From Telmatactis stephensoni (taxonomy: Eukaryota; Cnidaria; Anthozoa; Actiniaria; Isophelliidae), in the NCBI GenBank assembly GCA_029948255.1, contig JALIZF010001504.1:248001-312000 (forward strand): a stretch of DNA of 64,000 nt, read 5' to 3'. Below the pieces are notes generated by a model, which was given only the letters and a program-made list of their open reading frames with translations, made no database searches and was not told the origin of the DNA. Both the position numbers and the translations under genes were made by a program. This document shows, piece by piece, positions 10,763 to 22,238 of the stretch (its first letter is position 1; every line of letters starts with the position of its first letter).

Positions 10763-13700
10763 ATGAAGTTTGCATCTCTGATCGTAACTTTTTCTCGCAG
10801 TATCTTGGTTTTCCTCGCATTTATAAACTTGATACAATGCCAAGAAAGGGGAGAAAATCTCAAAGGACACTTACAGCCAATATTTATCTATGGCGACCGT
10901 AAAACAGCTTCATTCTTTCAAGGATTTCCAACTCCGTTAAAGTTCTTTCAGGACTACGTCTCAGAAGGGAAACCCGTATTGTTACAAGACGCTGCCAAGT
11001 CGTTTCCTGCTTTTGAGAAATGGAGCGATGAGTATTTTTTGTCCTTCCCAGAAAGCAACAAATTTAAAGTCAATGTTGAAACGAAAAAGAAAGAGAATCG
11101 TTCTCAACCGACAGACGAAGTACCTTTCGGTACATTCTTGAACTATTACCACAAGAAAGACATTTACTTCGTGGACAATATACCACAATATTTAAGGTAA
11201 TTTATCTCCAAAAATCTAAAAGAATTCTTAAATATTCTTTTTAGGTTGATATATAAAAAAGGATAAGAAATTCATAAATTAAATTGGTTGATTTGAAACA
11301 AAAGTCTGACATTTGAAGCCGGTATTTTCTTGTAAATGTATTGTTTGTGTTAAGGTCACATTTTAAATTTTAAAACAGATCTTTGTAATTACCAACCCTC
11401 AAATAAAAATTTTCATGCATTTTTTGGCCAGTTTTAAAAATTCCATACCGCCGAAAAATCATATTTGTATCACTGAGCTCTAACTTTAACCTATTCAAAT
11501 TGCGTTAACTTTTCTTTTATTAGCTTTTTAAATTAATCTGAACTTAAATTATTTATGAAATTTGCGAATATTCCCTGGTGTGTTCAATACGGATGCTTTT
11601 AAAACACTTATTTACCGTGTTTTCATTCAACACGAGTTACAATAAGTACTCAGTTTAGAATCCGGAAATAAATACTTTTTATAAAATCTAACTTCAAAAT
11701 GGCTTTTCCTGTTTTCAAGAATATTTAATTTAAAAGCATATGGCTAATAATTTTTATAACTCCTACACGTACCAGGAAACACCCCACAACATATTACGAC
11801 TTCCTGTAAACACAGAAAACTTTGACATTATTATTCTTGTGCAGCCACGGAACTAGACTGCCATGTATCATATCTATCGACTCCGCGGCGCGAGTTTCGC
11901 GGGCTTACGCGCGTCCGCATCTTGACCACAGGAACCCCAAGCAATATTTGTAAAATTTTACCATGTCATAACTTTAAGCTTAATTTTGACCATTGGTGCA
12001 AACAGGAAAGTACTTGGTGCAAGAGGAAGGTGAAAGAATACACTACAAAGTCCTCAAACTGATCGATTTTTGGGGGGACTAACTTTGGCTACTGTGGCTT
12101 AGTTCACTTGCAAAGTACACGGCCGAATGTTTTTATCGGGAATCGTTTCATATGTCGCGCATGTGTGGTATATTTTGCCGCGGTGCAATCTCGTAAGGCG
12201 GGCTCTGGGTACCAGATTGGGTAGGTCCTTCATATATGGTACATTATAATGGGTCCTATTGTATATAACATAATAATAATAATAATAATAATAATAGTAT
12301 TTCGTTATATACAATAGGACCCATTATAATGTACCATATATGAAGGACCTACCCGAGATTGGCCGCGCTGACCCTTTGACATCGCATTGACAGCAAATTG
12401 CATAAACATCTACCCTTTCAAAATCGTTGAGTCTTGTTTATCTCAACAATTTAGGTCCCTCCTAAAGTTATATTTATAAAATATTCCTTCGTTAAATTTT
12501 TCTTTCTTTTCTCTCTCTTTCCTTAAAGAAAAGATGTTCTGATTCCCTCGTGTCTATCATGTCAAGATATCATCAAGGGGAATATGATAAGTGTTGTAAG
12601 TAAAAGAACCTGTAAAATGCAGTGCAAAATGTGGTGAGAACAAAAAAGTATGCCAGGAGATGGAGTCGAGTGACGTGACTGTTGTTTTGACCATAATTGA
12701 CGTCATCTGTATGTGCGTCTTTAGAGTATAGACGCACGGAAATGGAACAATCTGTTTTATATATTCCGAAATGTTTCAACGAATCAGAGAACACGTACGA
12801 TTCTGTGACGTCATGCGTACGTCTGTACTTTAATCACACACGGTTCTCGACCAATCAGAGCGCGCGTAATATACCAATTATTATATTCTATTGATTTTAG
12901 ATGATGTGGATGAGCAATGGTGGGACTAAATCCGTATTACACAATGATCATGCTGAGAACATAAACTGTGTGTTTAAAGGAACGAAAACGTTTTACTTGG
13001 TGAACAGGAAGTACATGGATATTGTAAGTGCTGGAATTCTAAATATTTATATGATAATAGACTTACCACCAGCAATTGTACATCAGTACCCTTTTGTAAT
13101 TCTTGTCAGCCGTCGTCGTCGTCGTCGTCGTCGTCTTCTTCTTCTGCTTCTGCTTCTGCTCGTGCTTCTTCCCCTGCTTCTTCTAATTCTTCTTCTTCTA
13201 ATTCTGCTTCTTCTTTTTCTTCTTCTCCTTCTTCTTCTTCTTCTTCTTCTTCTAGTTCTGCTCCTCCTCCTCCTCCTCCTCCTCCTCCTCCTCCTCCTCC
13301 TCCTCCTCCTCCTCCTCCTCCTCCTCCTCCTCCTCCTCCTCCTCCTCCTTCTTGTTCTTCCTCTGCTTCATTCTCCGTTTTTACAATCCTTCGTTTCTAC
13401 AATTCTTCATAAGAATTTGTTTTTCAATTTAAATTAAAATTCTTCGTTCGTTCTGCTAATGCATGTTTCGGCTTTTGCCTTCTCTTTCTTTTTCTTCTTC
13501 TTCTTCTAATTCTGCTGCGGCTTCTTCGTCTTCTTTTTTCCTTCTTCTTCTAATTCAGCTGCTCCTGTTTCTGCTTCTGCTTTTTCTTTATCTTCTTCTT
13601 CTTCTTCTTCTTCTTCTTCTTCTTCTTCTTCTTCTTCTTCTTCTTCTTCTTCTTCTTCTTCTTCTTCTTCTTCTTCTTCTTTTTCTTCTGCTTCATTCTC

Positions 13701-16700
13701 CGTTTTTACAATCCTTCGTTTCTACAATTCTTCACGAGAATTTGTTTGTAAAATTCTTCGTTCGTTTTTACAGTTGTTCCTTTTTACAATAGTTCACGTA
13801 CAAATCTTCTTCACGATTATTCTTTTTATTTCCATTTCAGTTAAATGTCACAGAATTGGGATATTCTGATGTCGATGTGGAAAGGTAAAGCACGCGCAAT
13901 TCATACCTCAAACCAACTTCGTTTTGTTATACAATAGTGCATCTTCTCAAACAAATTATCAATCACCGTAGTTTTTTTGAATGGTTTACAACAGTTCAGG
14001 CAATAGCCCAAGAAAATTAAACAGTCAAATGTGAGCAAAAACCGAAAACACGGCCGTTTTCTCAGGGTAGATCTAAAAAACTAACCATAAAACACTTTAA
14101 TTGGCTTAAATAAAACAAATAGATTCCATTTTTGCACCTATAATAGATGCACAGATGACGTCAAAATGAGGCGTGAACAAAAAAGTGCGTCACGAGGCCA
14201 AGTTATATCTATCAAAATATTTCCACAAATCAGAGCACGCGTAAGATTCTGCGACGTCATCTGTTCTTGTGTAATGTAATAACACACGGTTCTGGACCAA
14301 TCAGAGCGTGCGTAATACCAACTGTTATACAATGACTATACTGTTATACTGTAATTACACATGGTTCTGGACCAATCACAACGTGTGTAATACCAACTGT
14401 TATACAATGACTATACTGTTATATTGTAATTACACATGGTTCTGGACCAATCAGAGCGTGCGTAATATACCAATTATCATATGATTATTTTTGTTTTATA
14501 GTGTTGATCTTAACAAGTACCCCGGTCTGTACAACATCGAATACTATAAAGTCACGATGCAAGCAGGAGACTGTCTGTACATTCCATTCCTCTGGTAAGT
14601 TTAAAGATTCTTGTGGCTCTATGTTTGCAAAAAGCGGCGGAACGGATTGAAAAATGGTGGTACCGAAACGGGTGAAAAACGGATTGCGCATACTTGGAAA
14701 TTTAAAATAAAGCCATTGGAGGTTTAGTAAATCTGTTCGTGGAAAGTTAGTGCTTATTTTTTTCCTAGGACATCGCTTTAGTTGTTCTCTTTTCCTAGTC
14801 AAATAATACACAAAAATTCGCATAATATACGACAGTTGAATCGACGGTACTTTTAATTTGTAAACACGAACGCGTCCACTAATTCCCGCCGAAACGTTGA
14901 GCCTGCGCAATCATACCTGAGTAAATTGAGGAGCAAAGGAGCAAAATATGTAGCTCGGTTGATTAATGCGTGGCTTTCTGATGTGAGAGGTCCCGAGTTT
15001 AATCCCCAATCACGTCACACTTGTTTTGACTTCTGTACATTCTGTGTAACTTTAAGTAACTTTATTTAAATACCCATAAAACGGAGCACTGATGGAAAGA
15101 GAGTGTATTTAAAGAGCGCACTGTCGGCTTCCTGGGAGATCAGCTTAATCCTATAGCTGAAGGAACTTCCGACGCTAAATATAGTACTTTTTTAAAACAT
15201 TCTCGGTTTTACCTATGCCATTCCCTTTTATCGACCTGGTAAATAGTTCATTGTGAAGAGTACGTATACTTTCCAGTCGAAAGACCCAAAATACACTCTG
15301 GAACCCTGGGGCTGTTGTGGAGAGTTTGATTGTAGACACACCCTATATGGCCATTGTAAAGAGGTTTCACCGAAAATAGAGTAATAATGTATGGATTGGG
15401 TCGACGACGGGGAGGGAAAATGCTGGCCGTTGTGGAGAAAACTGGTTGTTGTATAGGTTTCAATATAGAGTAAATGTATGGATTGAAATCATGATGGCGG
15501 GAACGGAAATGCTGCATGAACGTCATAGATAGGTGGTCATTGTAAAGAGATTTCAATAGGAGTTAATTCATGTCAGAGAGGGACTGAATGATGCCCGTTG
15601 TGGAGTTGCGACCGTAAGCGAAAGTCCGACAGTATCTCTATAGAGTCGTTTTCGTATGAGTGGGAACACTGTACGGTTACGATACGATACGGTTACGGCA
15701 TGAATTTCGAATGTTTTTATAGACATTACGGCACTGACACGGTCACGGTACGGCGCGGTAAGTTTCCCACTCATACGAAAACGACTCTAATTCTAACTTG
15801 TCCCTACCTTTGACATGATACACCACAGGGTACATCAAGTCACCTCATATGACTACAACATAGCTGTGAATTTCTGGTGGAAAGAAAAAGCTCAAGTCAA
15901 CTTTGATAAGTGTGACCCAACTGAAACGATGACTGTCAATGATGTTAGCTTTATTGGATTTGACAATCTTCATGATGCACAGTACAAAATGATAAGGTGT
16001 GACTATGACCATTCTTGGAGATCCAGGGCGTTGGGAAAACGGGGAGCGAGGGGAGGGGTAAGGAATGATTAAGTGCAGGGGAGGAAAAAGGAAAATGGGA
16101 GGGGTGGGGAGGGAGGAGAGGGCGAGGGGATGTGCATGTAGTACTGAATTACCTATACTTTCATTAAACTCAATCTTTTGAACTGGTTTCTTTCCACCTT
16201 CTTTTCTGCTTAATTACCACAGCTTTCATGGCCGAACCATTTCCACTGTGACTTTATTTACTACCTTCCCTGGAAGTTCCAGATTTTTCTTTTTTCTTTT
16301 TGACTCTCATTTTCAATAATTCATTCCTGATGACTTCCACATTTGAAAGTTTGTCATGACCAACCATTTTAATTCAATGTTTCAGGGGGCGCCTTCTTCG
16401 TAGAATCAGACAAAAGGGACCTATGATTTTTGAAGATTTGGTTGAAGTTGTTCAGAAAGAGGTGTGTAGTCTGCAAGATTTTATTATTTTTATCCTAAGG
16501 TTCTTTCTAATCGCCACATTTCCAGCGAGCGAAGGTAAAACCTTTGGACTTTTATGCTCGAAGGTGACGTAGGAAGATCAATTCCTAACTGATAAAAAAT
16601 ACAACTGATAAAAATATAACGCTTGCGCGAGGGGCTAGTTTTTGGCACTTTTCAGGCTCGTAACATGGTATATTTTCGTCTCACTGATCCCGGGATTTTG

Positions 16701-19468
16701 CGGAAATTTTGATCCCTGAGTCCATGATTTTTACAAATTTTTGATCCTTAATCCTTGGTGCAAAAAACTGAGCTGATCCCTGATCCTGACCCAATGTCCC
16801 TGATCCTCGATCCCACCCATTTGATCCCTGAGCCCTGGCCTCTGATCCCTGATCCTGGCCATAATTTGGGGTTTGATCCCTGATCCCATATACCATGTTA
16901 CGAGCCTGACTTTTAGTCATTACTACTCGGATATATTGAAAAAAAAATCTTTTATAATTATTTGTTCAGTCATATTGGATAAAACTGGGATTGAATAGCC
17001 ATTGTATACTGACTCCTTTTCTTTAAGGTAGCAGAAATTAATGAAAATGATCATGGTCCCGAAATTGATCAAAAGATGAGACAAGATTTAAAAAAGGTGA
17101 GTTTCGTATCTGCCTCTTTCTGCGTTTCTTTGATTGTTTACTTGTTTGTCATTCAGTTTGTTGGCCTGTCTGTCAGATGTTCCATTTTGCTTGTTTATTT
17201 GTCAGTTTAAGTTTTAGCCTGCGTTGCTGGCGGTCCGCGGTTTTTGAGACGGAGGAAGTCTTTCATTTCTTTCTTGTCCCGAAAACCGCAGACCGCCAGT
17301 AACGCAGACTATTTATGTTTGTGCATGTCAGTTTGTTTGTTGTTAGTTAGGGATTTCATGGCAGCCATGTCTGTGGGCAAGTACAATAGAAAGTTTTTGA
17401 ATGACAAAAGACTTCATTTCTCATGGGAGAAAAGGTCTATTATTTTAACCACAAACATGGCTGCCGTGAAATCCCTCTATTTTCGTTTATTTGTCTGCCA
17501 GTGTGTTTATTTGTTCGATTGTCTATGTCTTTCTTTTTGGTTCTTTGTGTTTATTTGTTTGTAAGTTTGTTTGCGTCTGTCTCAGTTTGCTTGTTTGTTT
17601 GTTTGTTGTTCTTGTTGTTGTTGTTGTTGTTGTTGTTTTGGTCATTTTGTTTGTGTCTGTTAGCGTTTGCTTGTTTTCACTCTGAAAGTTTGTTTGTGTG
17701 CTAGTTTGTTTGTTACACTAAGCCCGAATTACACGACAACCTTTGTATTGTACGGCACTCCTAATTTAGGACACGTGAACCCTCATTTATATTTTTGGCA
17801 CGGTACGCGTAATGACTATTGTGTGAACAGAAAATGTGTTGGCATGATAGGGATGCCGTACCCAAAATAACTGGCCAGCGTGCCAAGATTTTGGGGGTAC
17901 CGTGAATAAAAAAATGATGATGTCTTGTAAATTAAGCTAAAGTATTCTACTATAAGGTCGCTTTCTTTCACAGTTTCTCCAGATATTTACTACTGGCATA
18001 TGCCTACTGTTTTTTCTTTGTAGATATTTCATCTTCTAGACTCGTTCCCAACCGATGGTATTATAACAAAAGAAGAAGTAGATCGTGTTCGCTATGAAGT
18101 AAGAAAACTATTTTTATGCATGTGCTGAGAAAGCCTGTAATTTCAGCCGAACACAACAACTTTCTCGACGGGGAAAGGAGTGGCAACTTAAATTTAGTTA
18201 TCTATAGAAAAATAATTGCCATAGACTAGCTAGGGAAACTGAGCACGTTAAAATTTTGCAAGATGACCTTTACTGGTAGGCATCTGGCTTGCCTGCTTGC
18301 CCATATACTATCAAAGAATGCTTTCATACAAGATTTCGGTTTTTGAAAATTCATATCTTCGTGAGTTTTGAAGTTACTTCTTTCAACTTTACAGTTTTAA
18401 TACTAATTTTGACGTGCTTTTTCACCTATGGTAATTATTTTTCTGTATTTTTGAAATTACGCATGATAAAAGCTAATTCGAGTATAAAGTAACGGCGAAG
18501 CACAAAGAGGATATTACATGGTGGCGCGAAGATATGAATTACAAAAGAGAGCTTGTTTCTTACCTCTATAAGCTCTCTGTCGTGAAGAATTGAAGCCCGA
18601 GAACTGTTTCTGTTTAGGTAGCGATCAATACTTTGAACAATATCTCTGACTGACGATAGCTCGTCCTCATTTGTTTTCTTTAATGCCGTCAAGATGACCT
18701 TCATAATGATATTTTGCCAAGCTCGAAAAACGGGTAATGTTTCGATTTCTCGTTCCTCTTTATCGCTGCCAGGTCTTTCCTGAAGACTCCAAGATCACAT
18801 TTTGTTTTCTTTGCTGTATTTTGTTTTCATTTTCCGTTGAAAACCTAAGTAAATCGGCGTCCGAAATCTCGACGAGAATTCGAGAAGCCGCCATTGTTTG
18901 AATGAACAAGCGACAAGAAGCAGAAACCAAAAGGCGGGAAAAAGCAACGCGCGAGCGCACATCCGGGACCTGTGGTATATTTCACTCAGTAAAAACCATT
19001 TTCGAACCAAGTCCCCCTCCCGGTCTCTACATCTTCATTGCTCAAACATGACATAAATATTGGAAATTTTAATTTGTCTTTTTTTTTCGTTAGGATCTTG
19101 AAACCCTACGCAAACAAATATCCAGTGTTATTGAAATACAGCAACAAAGGATAGAACAAATGCAGTTATTGGACAAAGAAGAGGTTGATGCAAAAGAACC
19201 GCCTCCAGACTGGGTCAAGGAAGAGATGTCCCCCACGACAACAGATTGGAAAAAGATCAACCCCCGACCAGAACAATATTCGAATCAGCCACCCAAAGAG
19301 GCAGCTCATTGGAATGGCCAACCACCCGACTTTATGAAGGATGGAGTACGCATGTCCACAGAGAGGCTAGAAAATAATGGTGAAAAGAAAATGGAGTTTC
19401 TAGAGATGCAATGGAAAGAAATGGTTAAAAAACGAAGACTAAATATTGACAAGCGAGAAGAATTATGA
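10763..19468 (+). CDS. Secreted/ER JmjC (cupin_8) domain protein, 10 exons
   Basis: Exons: 10763-11196, 12529-12595, 12901-13023, 13841-13884, 14502-14594, 15829-15996, 16386-16461, 17028-17096, 18024-18098 and 19094-19468. All introns are GT..AG and phases join to 507 codons. I start at ATG 10763; an in-frame GTG six bases earlier is not a likely start. Residues 1-26 form a hydrophobic signal peptide ending near LIQCQ, so the protein should enter the secretory pathway. The cupin_8/JmjC core includes YLRKDVLIPSC, WMSNGGTKSVLHND with Fe(II) ligands His181 and Asp183 (HxD), the GDCLYIPFLW strand and the distal His in WVHQVTS (His256). An iron/2-oxoglutarate oxygenase activity is inferred; the substrate is unknown. 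After residue ~300 come helical segments, an EF-hand-like FPTDGIITKEE stretch, and a proline-rich, charged C-terminus (from residue 384). I do not assign a vertebrate orthologue. No AATAAA is visible soon after the stop. Confidence 0.85.
11197..12218. other. JmjC gene intron 1, left part
   Basis: Intron DNA between exon 1 (ends 11196) and the TIR element at 12219. AT-rich, no coding motif. At 12188-12212 'caatctcgtaaggcggg' and 'ctctgggtac' resemble the arms of the fold-back at 30853-30926, suggesting a relic. Confidence 0.5.
12219..12354. mobile_element. Short TIR element related to 54951-55619
   Basis: Near-perfect ~48-bp terminal inverted repeats ('gggtaggtccttcatatatg' continuing to 'cctattgtatata') enclose an (AAT)n microsatellite. 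The ends and the inner junction (on the - strand 'cgaaatact' followed by (att)n 'atgttatatac') match the right-hand part of the longer element at 54951-55619. It lies in intron 1 of the JmjC gene. Confidence 0.8.
13110..13700 (+). repeat. Pyrimidine tract with expanded TTC/CTC triplets
   Basis: Intron 3 of the JmjC gene holds (GTC)n at about 13112-13132, mixed TTC/TGC triplets, (CTC)n at about 13258-13348 and (TTC)n at about 13590-13682. Most of nearly 600 bases is pyrimidine on the + strand, giving long Leu/Ser-only reading frames that are not genes. Confidence 0.9.
13373..13770 (+). repeat. Direct duplication inside intron 3
   Basis: The ~55-base segment 'attctccgtttttacaatcc' to 'aagaatttg' at about 13370-13421 recurs at about 13690-13745 with a few changes ('cataag' to 'cacgag'). 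The two copies flank the (TTC)n block, which fits unequal exchange or slippage between triplet tracts. Confidence 0.75.
14270..14482 (+). repeat. Three tandem ~75-bp units in intron 4
   Basis: 'ggttctggaccaatcagagc' followed by 'gtgcgtaataccaactgtta' and 'tacaatgactatactgttat' occurs at about 14288, 14361 and 14438, the last ending within 20 bp of exon 5. Related single copies ('gaccaatcagagcgcgcgta') lie at 12849 just before exon 3 and, inverted, near 8683. A dispersed repeat motif has expanded next to a splice acceptor. Confidence 0.75.
14949..15185 (+). mobile_element. tRNA-derived SINE, copy 1
   Basis: The head reads 'tgtagctcggttgattaatg' (A-box-like) and 'gaggtcccgagtttaatccc' (B-box-like), so RNA polymerase III promoter boxes are recognisable. 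The body contains 'aaaacggagcactgatgg', and the tail 'gcgcactgtcggcttcctgg' then 'ctgaaggaacttccgacgct'. The same head, body and tail recur at 45855-46080 and the tail alone at 63798-63863. It lies in intron 5 of the JmjC gene. Confidence 0.7.
15641..15789. mobile_element. 'gcacggcgcgg' MITE family, copy 2
   Basis: Ends are inverted: 'tagagtcgttttcgtatgag' on the left is matched by its reverse complement at 15770-15789. The centre shares 'acggcactgacacggtcacg' with the copies at 10221 and 28602. It ends 39 bp before exon 6 of the JmjC gene. Confidence 0.8.
16653..16908. mobile_element. TIR element with 'gatccctgatc' core, copy 1
   Basis: The ends 'caggctcgtaacatggtata' and its reverse complement (16889-16908) flank a core made of many variants of 'tgatccctgatcc'. 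The same end type and the same core repeat, inverted, occur at 43588-43828. It sits in intron 7 of the JmjC gene. Confidence 0.8.
17217..17310. mobile_element. Fold-back element, ~30-bp TIRs
   Basis: 'agcctgcgttgctggcggtc' and 'cgcggttttt' pair with the reverse complement of 17281-17310 with few mismatches; the loop is about 34 bp. In JmjC intron 8. Confidence 0.75.
17349..17476. mobile_element. Fold-back element, ~23-bp TIRs
   Basis: 'agggatttcatggcagccat' is matched inverted by 'atggctgccgtgaaatccct' (17457-17476). Non-coding, in JmjC intron 8, 38 bp after the preceding fold-back. Confidence 0.75.
18530..18894 (-). pseudogene. Crypton-like / KIAA1958-type recombinase N-terminal relic
   Basis: On the - strand, starting at ATG 18894, one frame gives MAASRILVEISDADLLRF and a charged helix, then a stop. 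After a single frame change the sequence continues with EEREIETLP, then SSVRDIVQSIDRYLNR and SILHDRELIEVRNKL. The pattern 'acidic DL.xF .. ReIeeLP .. SL..I..SIdRyL .. dreF' resembles the N-terminal part of Crypton-derived tyrosine-recombinase-like proteins (KIAA1958/ZMYM/DUF3504 type). It is antisense within JmjC intron 9. No catalytic domain follows, so it is a fragment. A 'gaggtaag' at about 18566 could instead be a splice donor. Assignment is tentative. Confidence 0.4.
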
Positions 19469-20278
19469 CACTCGATAACGTCACTTTGTAGTAGAGATTT
19501 TTGTTTAGAGAGAATTCGAGCATATTTCATATGTCAATTAATGATTAAGAATTGGTACATATTTAACGTGCAACTATGGAGTTTTTGGTGCATGCGGGGG
19601 GTTGCTAAGCACGAGAGAAGCGAAAGAGTAGCATGAGGGACGACGAGGGACGTCTTCCGAGTGCAACTCTAACTTCTTTAGTGCTTAAGCAACCGACCAA
19701 GGGCAGCCAACACGCTAAGTGTGTAACAATCCTTTTGCAACATAGCTGAACGCTAAAAGGACAAGTTTTCAGTACGATTAGCGCGCGCATCTTTGTCCTC
19801 ATTAGGAAGTAAATTTTGTCCTCAATTACTTCATCAACCTGCGTGAACAACAAGTCAACTGGCCTGCGTGCATCCGGAATTTACTCGCATTACTCGGAAA
19901 AAAACCCGGAAAAAAACGGATGCAGCGCAGGCTACAAGTCAACGTACTAGAAGAAAAAAAAAATAGCAGAGGTTGGTAGAGTATGGAATCTTTATTTGAC
20001 GCTCAAAGTTCTACTCGTTATCGTTTTAATTAACTGAAAAAGTGGATCACTCAACTACAAGAGGAACTGATCTCATGAATTACTAGCCATGACATCCCGG
20101 CAAAATGACTGCGCATGCGCGAGATTTCGCGGAATTTTAAATATCACAGTACTCAATACTTAGCTTACTTAATTAAACAGCTCGCAGCACTTCACTTTTC
20201 GTTAGAAACGGCTAGTTATTTAAGAAATTGCCAGAGCACTATGTGCATTTTAGTGAGCATTGGTCACGAAGGTCCCCT
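19469..20278. other. Intergenic after the JmjC gene, no gene seen
   Basis: Contains the JmjC 3' flank and then GC-richer patches such as 'gagggacgacgagggacg' (about 19638). No long conserved frame, and no clear AATAAA within 200 bp of the stop. Confidence 0.4.
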
Positions 20279-21006
20279 GTTACCTTAGACAAGGCGCAAA
20301 ATTGAAAAAGTCGATCGCAAAAAAGTGCAGATGGCATTTTGGGGTAGAGGCTGGTAACATAACTATTCTAAACTAATTTTTCATGCTGAATCCGAATATG
20401 GCTGTTACCAAGACGTATTCTGCAATCTTATACGTGTAAATGACGTATTTTGTGAATTGCTACAGTCATTTCATACTAACGGCTTTTTCATGTAATTCCA
20501 AAAGTTCCCAAACGTAAAAACAATTACCATGGATGGAAAGAGCATATCAATATCAGTAAAACTGTGAAGTTTGAAGGATATCAGTTGAAAAATCAAGGAG
20601 ATACGAATTTTCAAAAAACGAAATTTTGTATGAAAACACTTACAGTTATGCAAGAGATACAAACAAATTTCGATTTTTGAAAATTCGTATCTCCTTGATT
20701 TTTGAACTGATATCCTTCAAACTTCACAATTTTACTGATTTTGATGTGCTCTTTCCAGCCATGGTAATTGTTTTTAAGTTTGGGAACTTTTGGAATTACA
20801 TGAAAAAGCCGTTGGTATGAAATGACTGTAGCAATACACAAAATACGTCATTTACACGTATAAGATTGCAGAATATGTCTTGGTAACAGTCATATTCGCA
20901 TTCAGCATGAAAAATCGGCATAGAATAGTTATGTTACCAGCCTCTACCCCAAAATGCCTCCAGGTCTCTGATTTCTCGAAAATGCGCCTTGTCTACCTTA
21001 GTAACT
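20279..21006. repeat. ~730-bp palindrome (fold-back element)
   Basis: The left arm from 'ttaccttagacaaggcgcaa' is mirrored by the right arm ending 'tgcgccttgtctaccttag'. Best-matching blocks include 'taacataactattctaaact'/its complement near 20930, 'aatgccgt..' variants, 'aaggagatacgaattttcaa' (about 20598) against 'ttgaaaattcgtatctcctt' (about 20678). Arms are about 340 bp with a ~30-bp centre near 20645. A diverged single arm lies in JmjC intron 9 (about 18305-18450). Confidence 0.85.
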
Positions 21007-21169
21007 GAGCAACATACGGCTAAAAGTTGCTAGGTAAACAAACAAATCTCAAGGGACGCCAAAATATCGACTGTTCCTAGAAAATCACTGCTGCGCAGGA
21101 CTCGAACTGGTTTTGTGAGCGGCTGCGGAATTGTGTCAACTATATAAGCCTTCGAACGTTTTCGATTCA

Positions 21170-21412
21170 ATAGACGACTTTCAAAATTGGCGGCCTTGTA
21201 CATGAGAACGAGGCCACAAAGGCCTTGTTACCAGAAAATAAACGTGGCGACACTTCTATTGCTATCAAAGACGTGTCCCTCTTCCTTTTGAAATACCTAT
21301 TTTCTGTGCATTTTAAAGGATATACTTAGACTCATTTGATTCCATGATGATTTTAGAGGCCTTTCTGGCCTCGTTCTCGTGAACGAGCCGGCCATTTTTG
21401 AAAATTGTCTAT
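21170..21412. mobile_element. MITE with TIR 'atagac.actttcaaaa'
   Basis: 'atagacgactttcaaaattg' on the left is matched inverted by 'catttttgaaaattgtctat' (21393-21412). A second inner pair, 'gagaacgaggcc' and 'ggcctcgttctc', repeats the symmetry. Non-coding. Confidence 0.7.
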
Positions 21413-22238
21413 AAAACTAAAGTTTTGAGCATTGTCATAAAGGTGTTTACAGAGTCAACACGTTATTAAAAATGGTTTTGTTTTTTAACTGGAATATCGT
21501 TCACAGAACTGTCGTTACCATAGAAACCTAGTTAGAAAAGGTATAATTTGAGGTTTCATGACAGTTCAATAATCTACAGATATGTTTAATTGTACCAAAA
21601 ATTAAACCTAAACCTGGAATTTGCTCGTGGAGACAATTGGTCAAAGCAAGCACTGAGGGGCAACTCCCAAGTTCCATCCCCCTTGGACATTTTTTTCAGT
21701 CATCCGCTGTCTGAAAACCAGTGTGGGCTCATAGCGAAGGATACTTGCCTAGGGAAAAATGCTTTTTTGTTCGATAAACCTTCAGCAGCTTATTATAAGA
21801 AAGTAAACAAAAGCAAAAAAGCATTTTTAGCATGTCAGTCATGGTTATTTTAATGTTGTCATTCTATATTAACTATAAATTGAGCAGTACCTTTGTAAAT
21901 TTACCATTACCTGAAAAAGGCAAGTATTGACTAGCCGGCGAAATATCGTAAATTGAAATGTTTGACATCCACTGGGTTTCCTTTCAAGTGAAAATTTTTA
22001 GTTTTTTATATCTAGTAATGGAATTGTGAATCGTGGAATCGTGTATTTCAGATAGTAAATATTATAAAAAGAGGATAAAAAATCGCTTTGTGTGCACTTT
22101 AGGCCATTCCATGCCATGCATGCGAGCAAATTTTCTATTACAAAATGTCTTTGACTAATATTATAGAGTACTCTATGTTCGTGTGGATGAGAAATACATT
22201 TTGACACCAGTGAAATTTCGTATGACAGATTGTTTGTT
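21413..22238. other. Intergenic, no gene seen
   Basis: An 87-codon open frame at 21590-21853 has no recognisable motif and no neighbours in phase. The rest is AT-rich with stops in all frames. Confidence 0.4.

Noticed and set aside
12901..13437. 178-codon open frame with long poly-Leu
   Set aside because: Only the first 41 codons are an exon; the rest is intron triplet repeat read through a valid GT donor at 13024.
17244..17704. Leu/Cys/Val-rich frames that look like membrane segments
   Set aside because: 'tttgtttg' and 'gttgtt' low-complexity DNA in JmjC intron 8 plus a fold-back; no conservation.
21590..21853. 87-codon open frame
   Set aside because: No motif, no splice context, and its length is within chance for this DNA.
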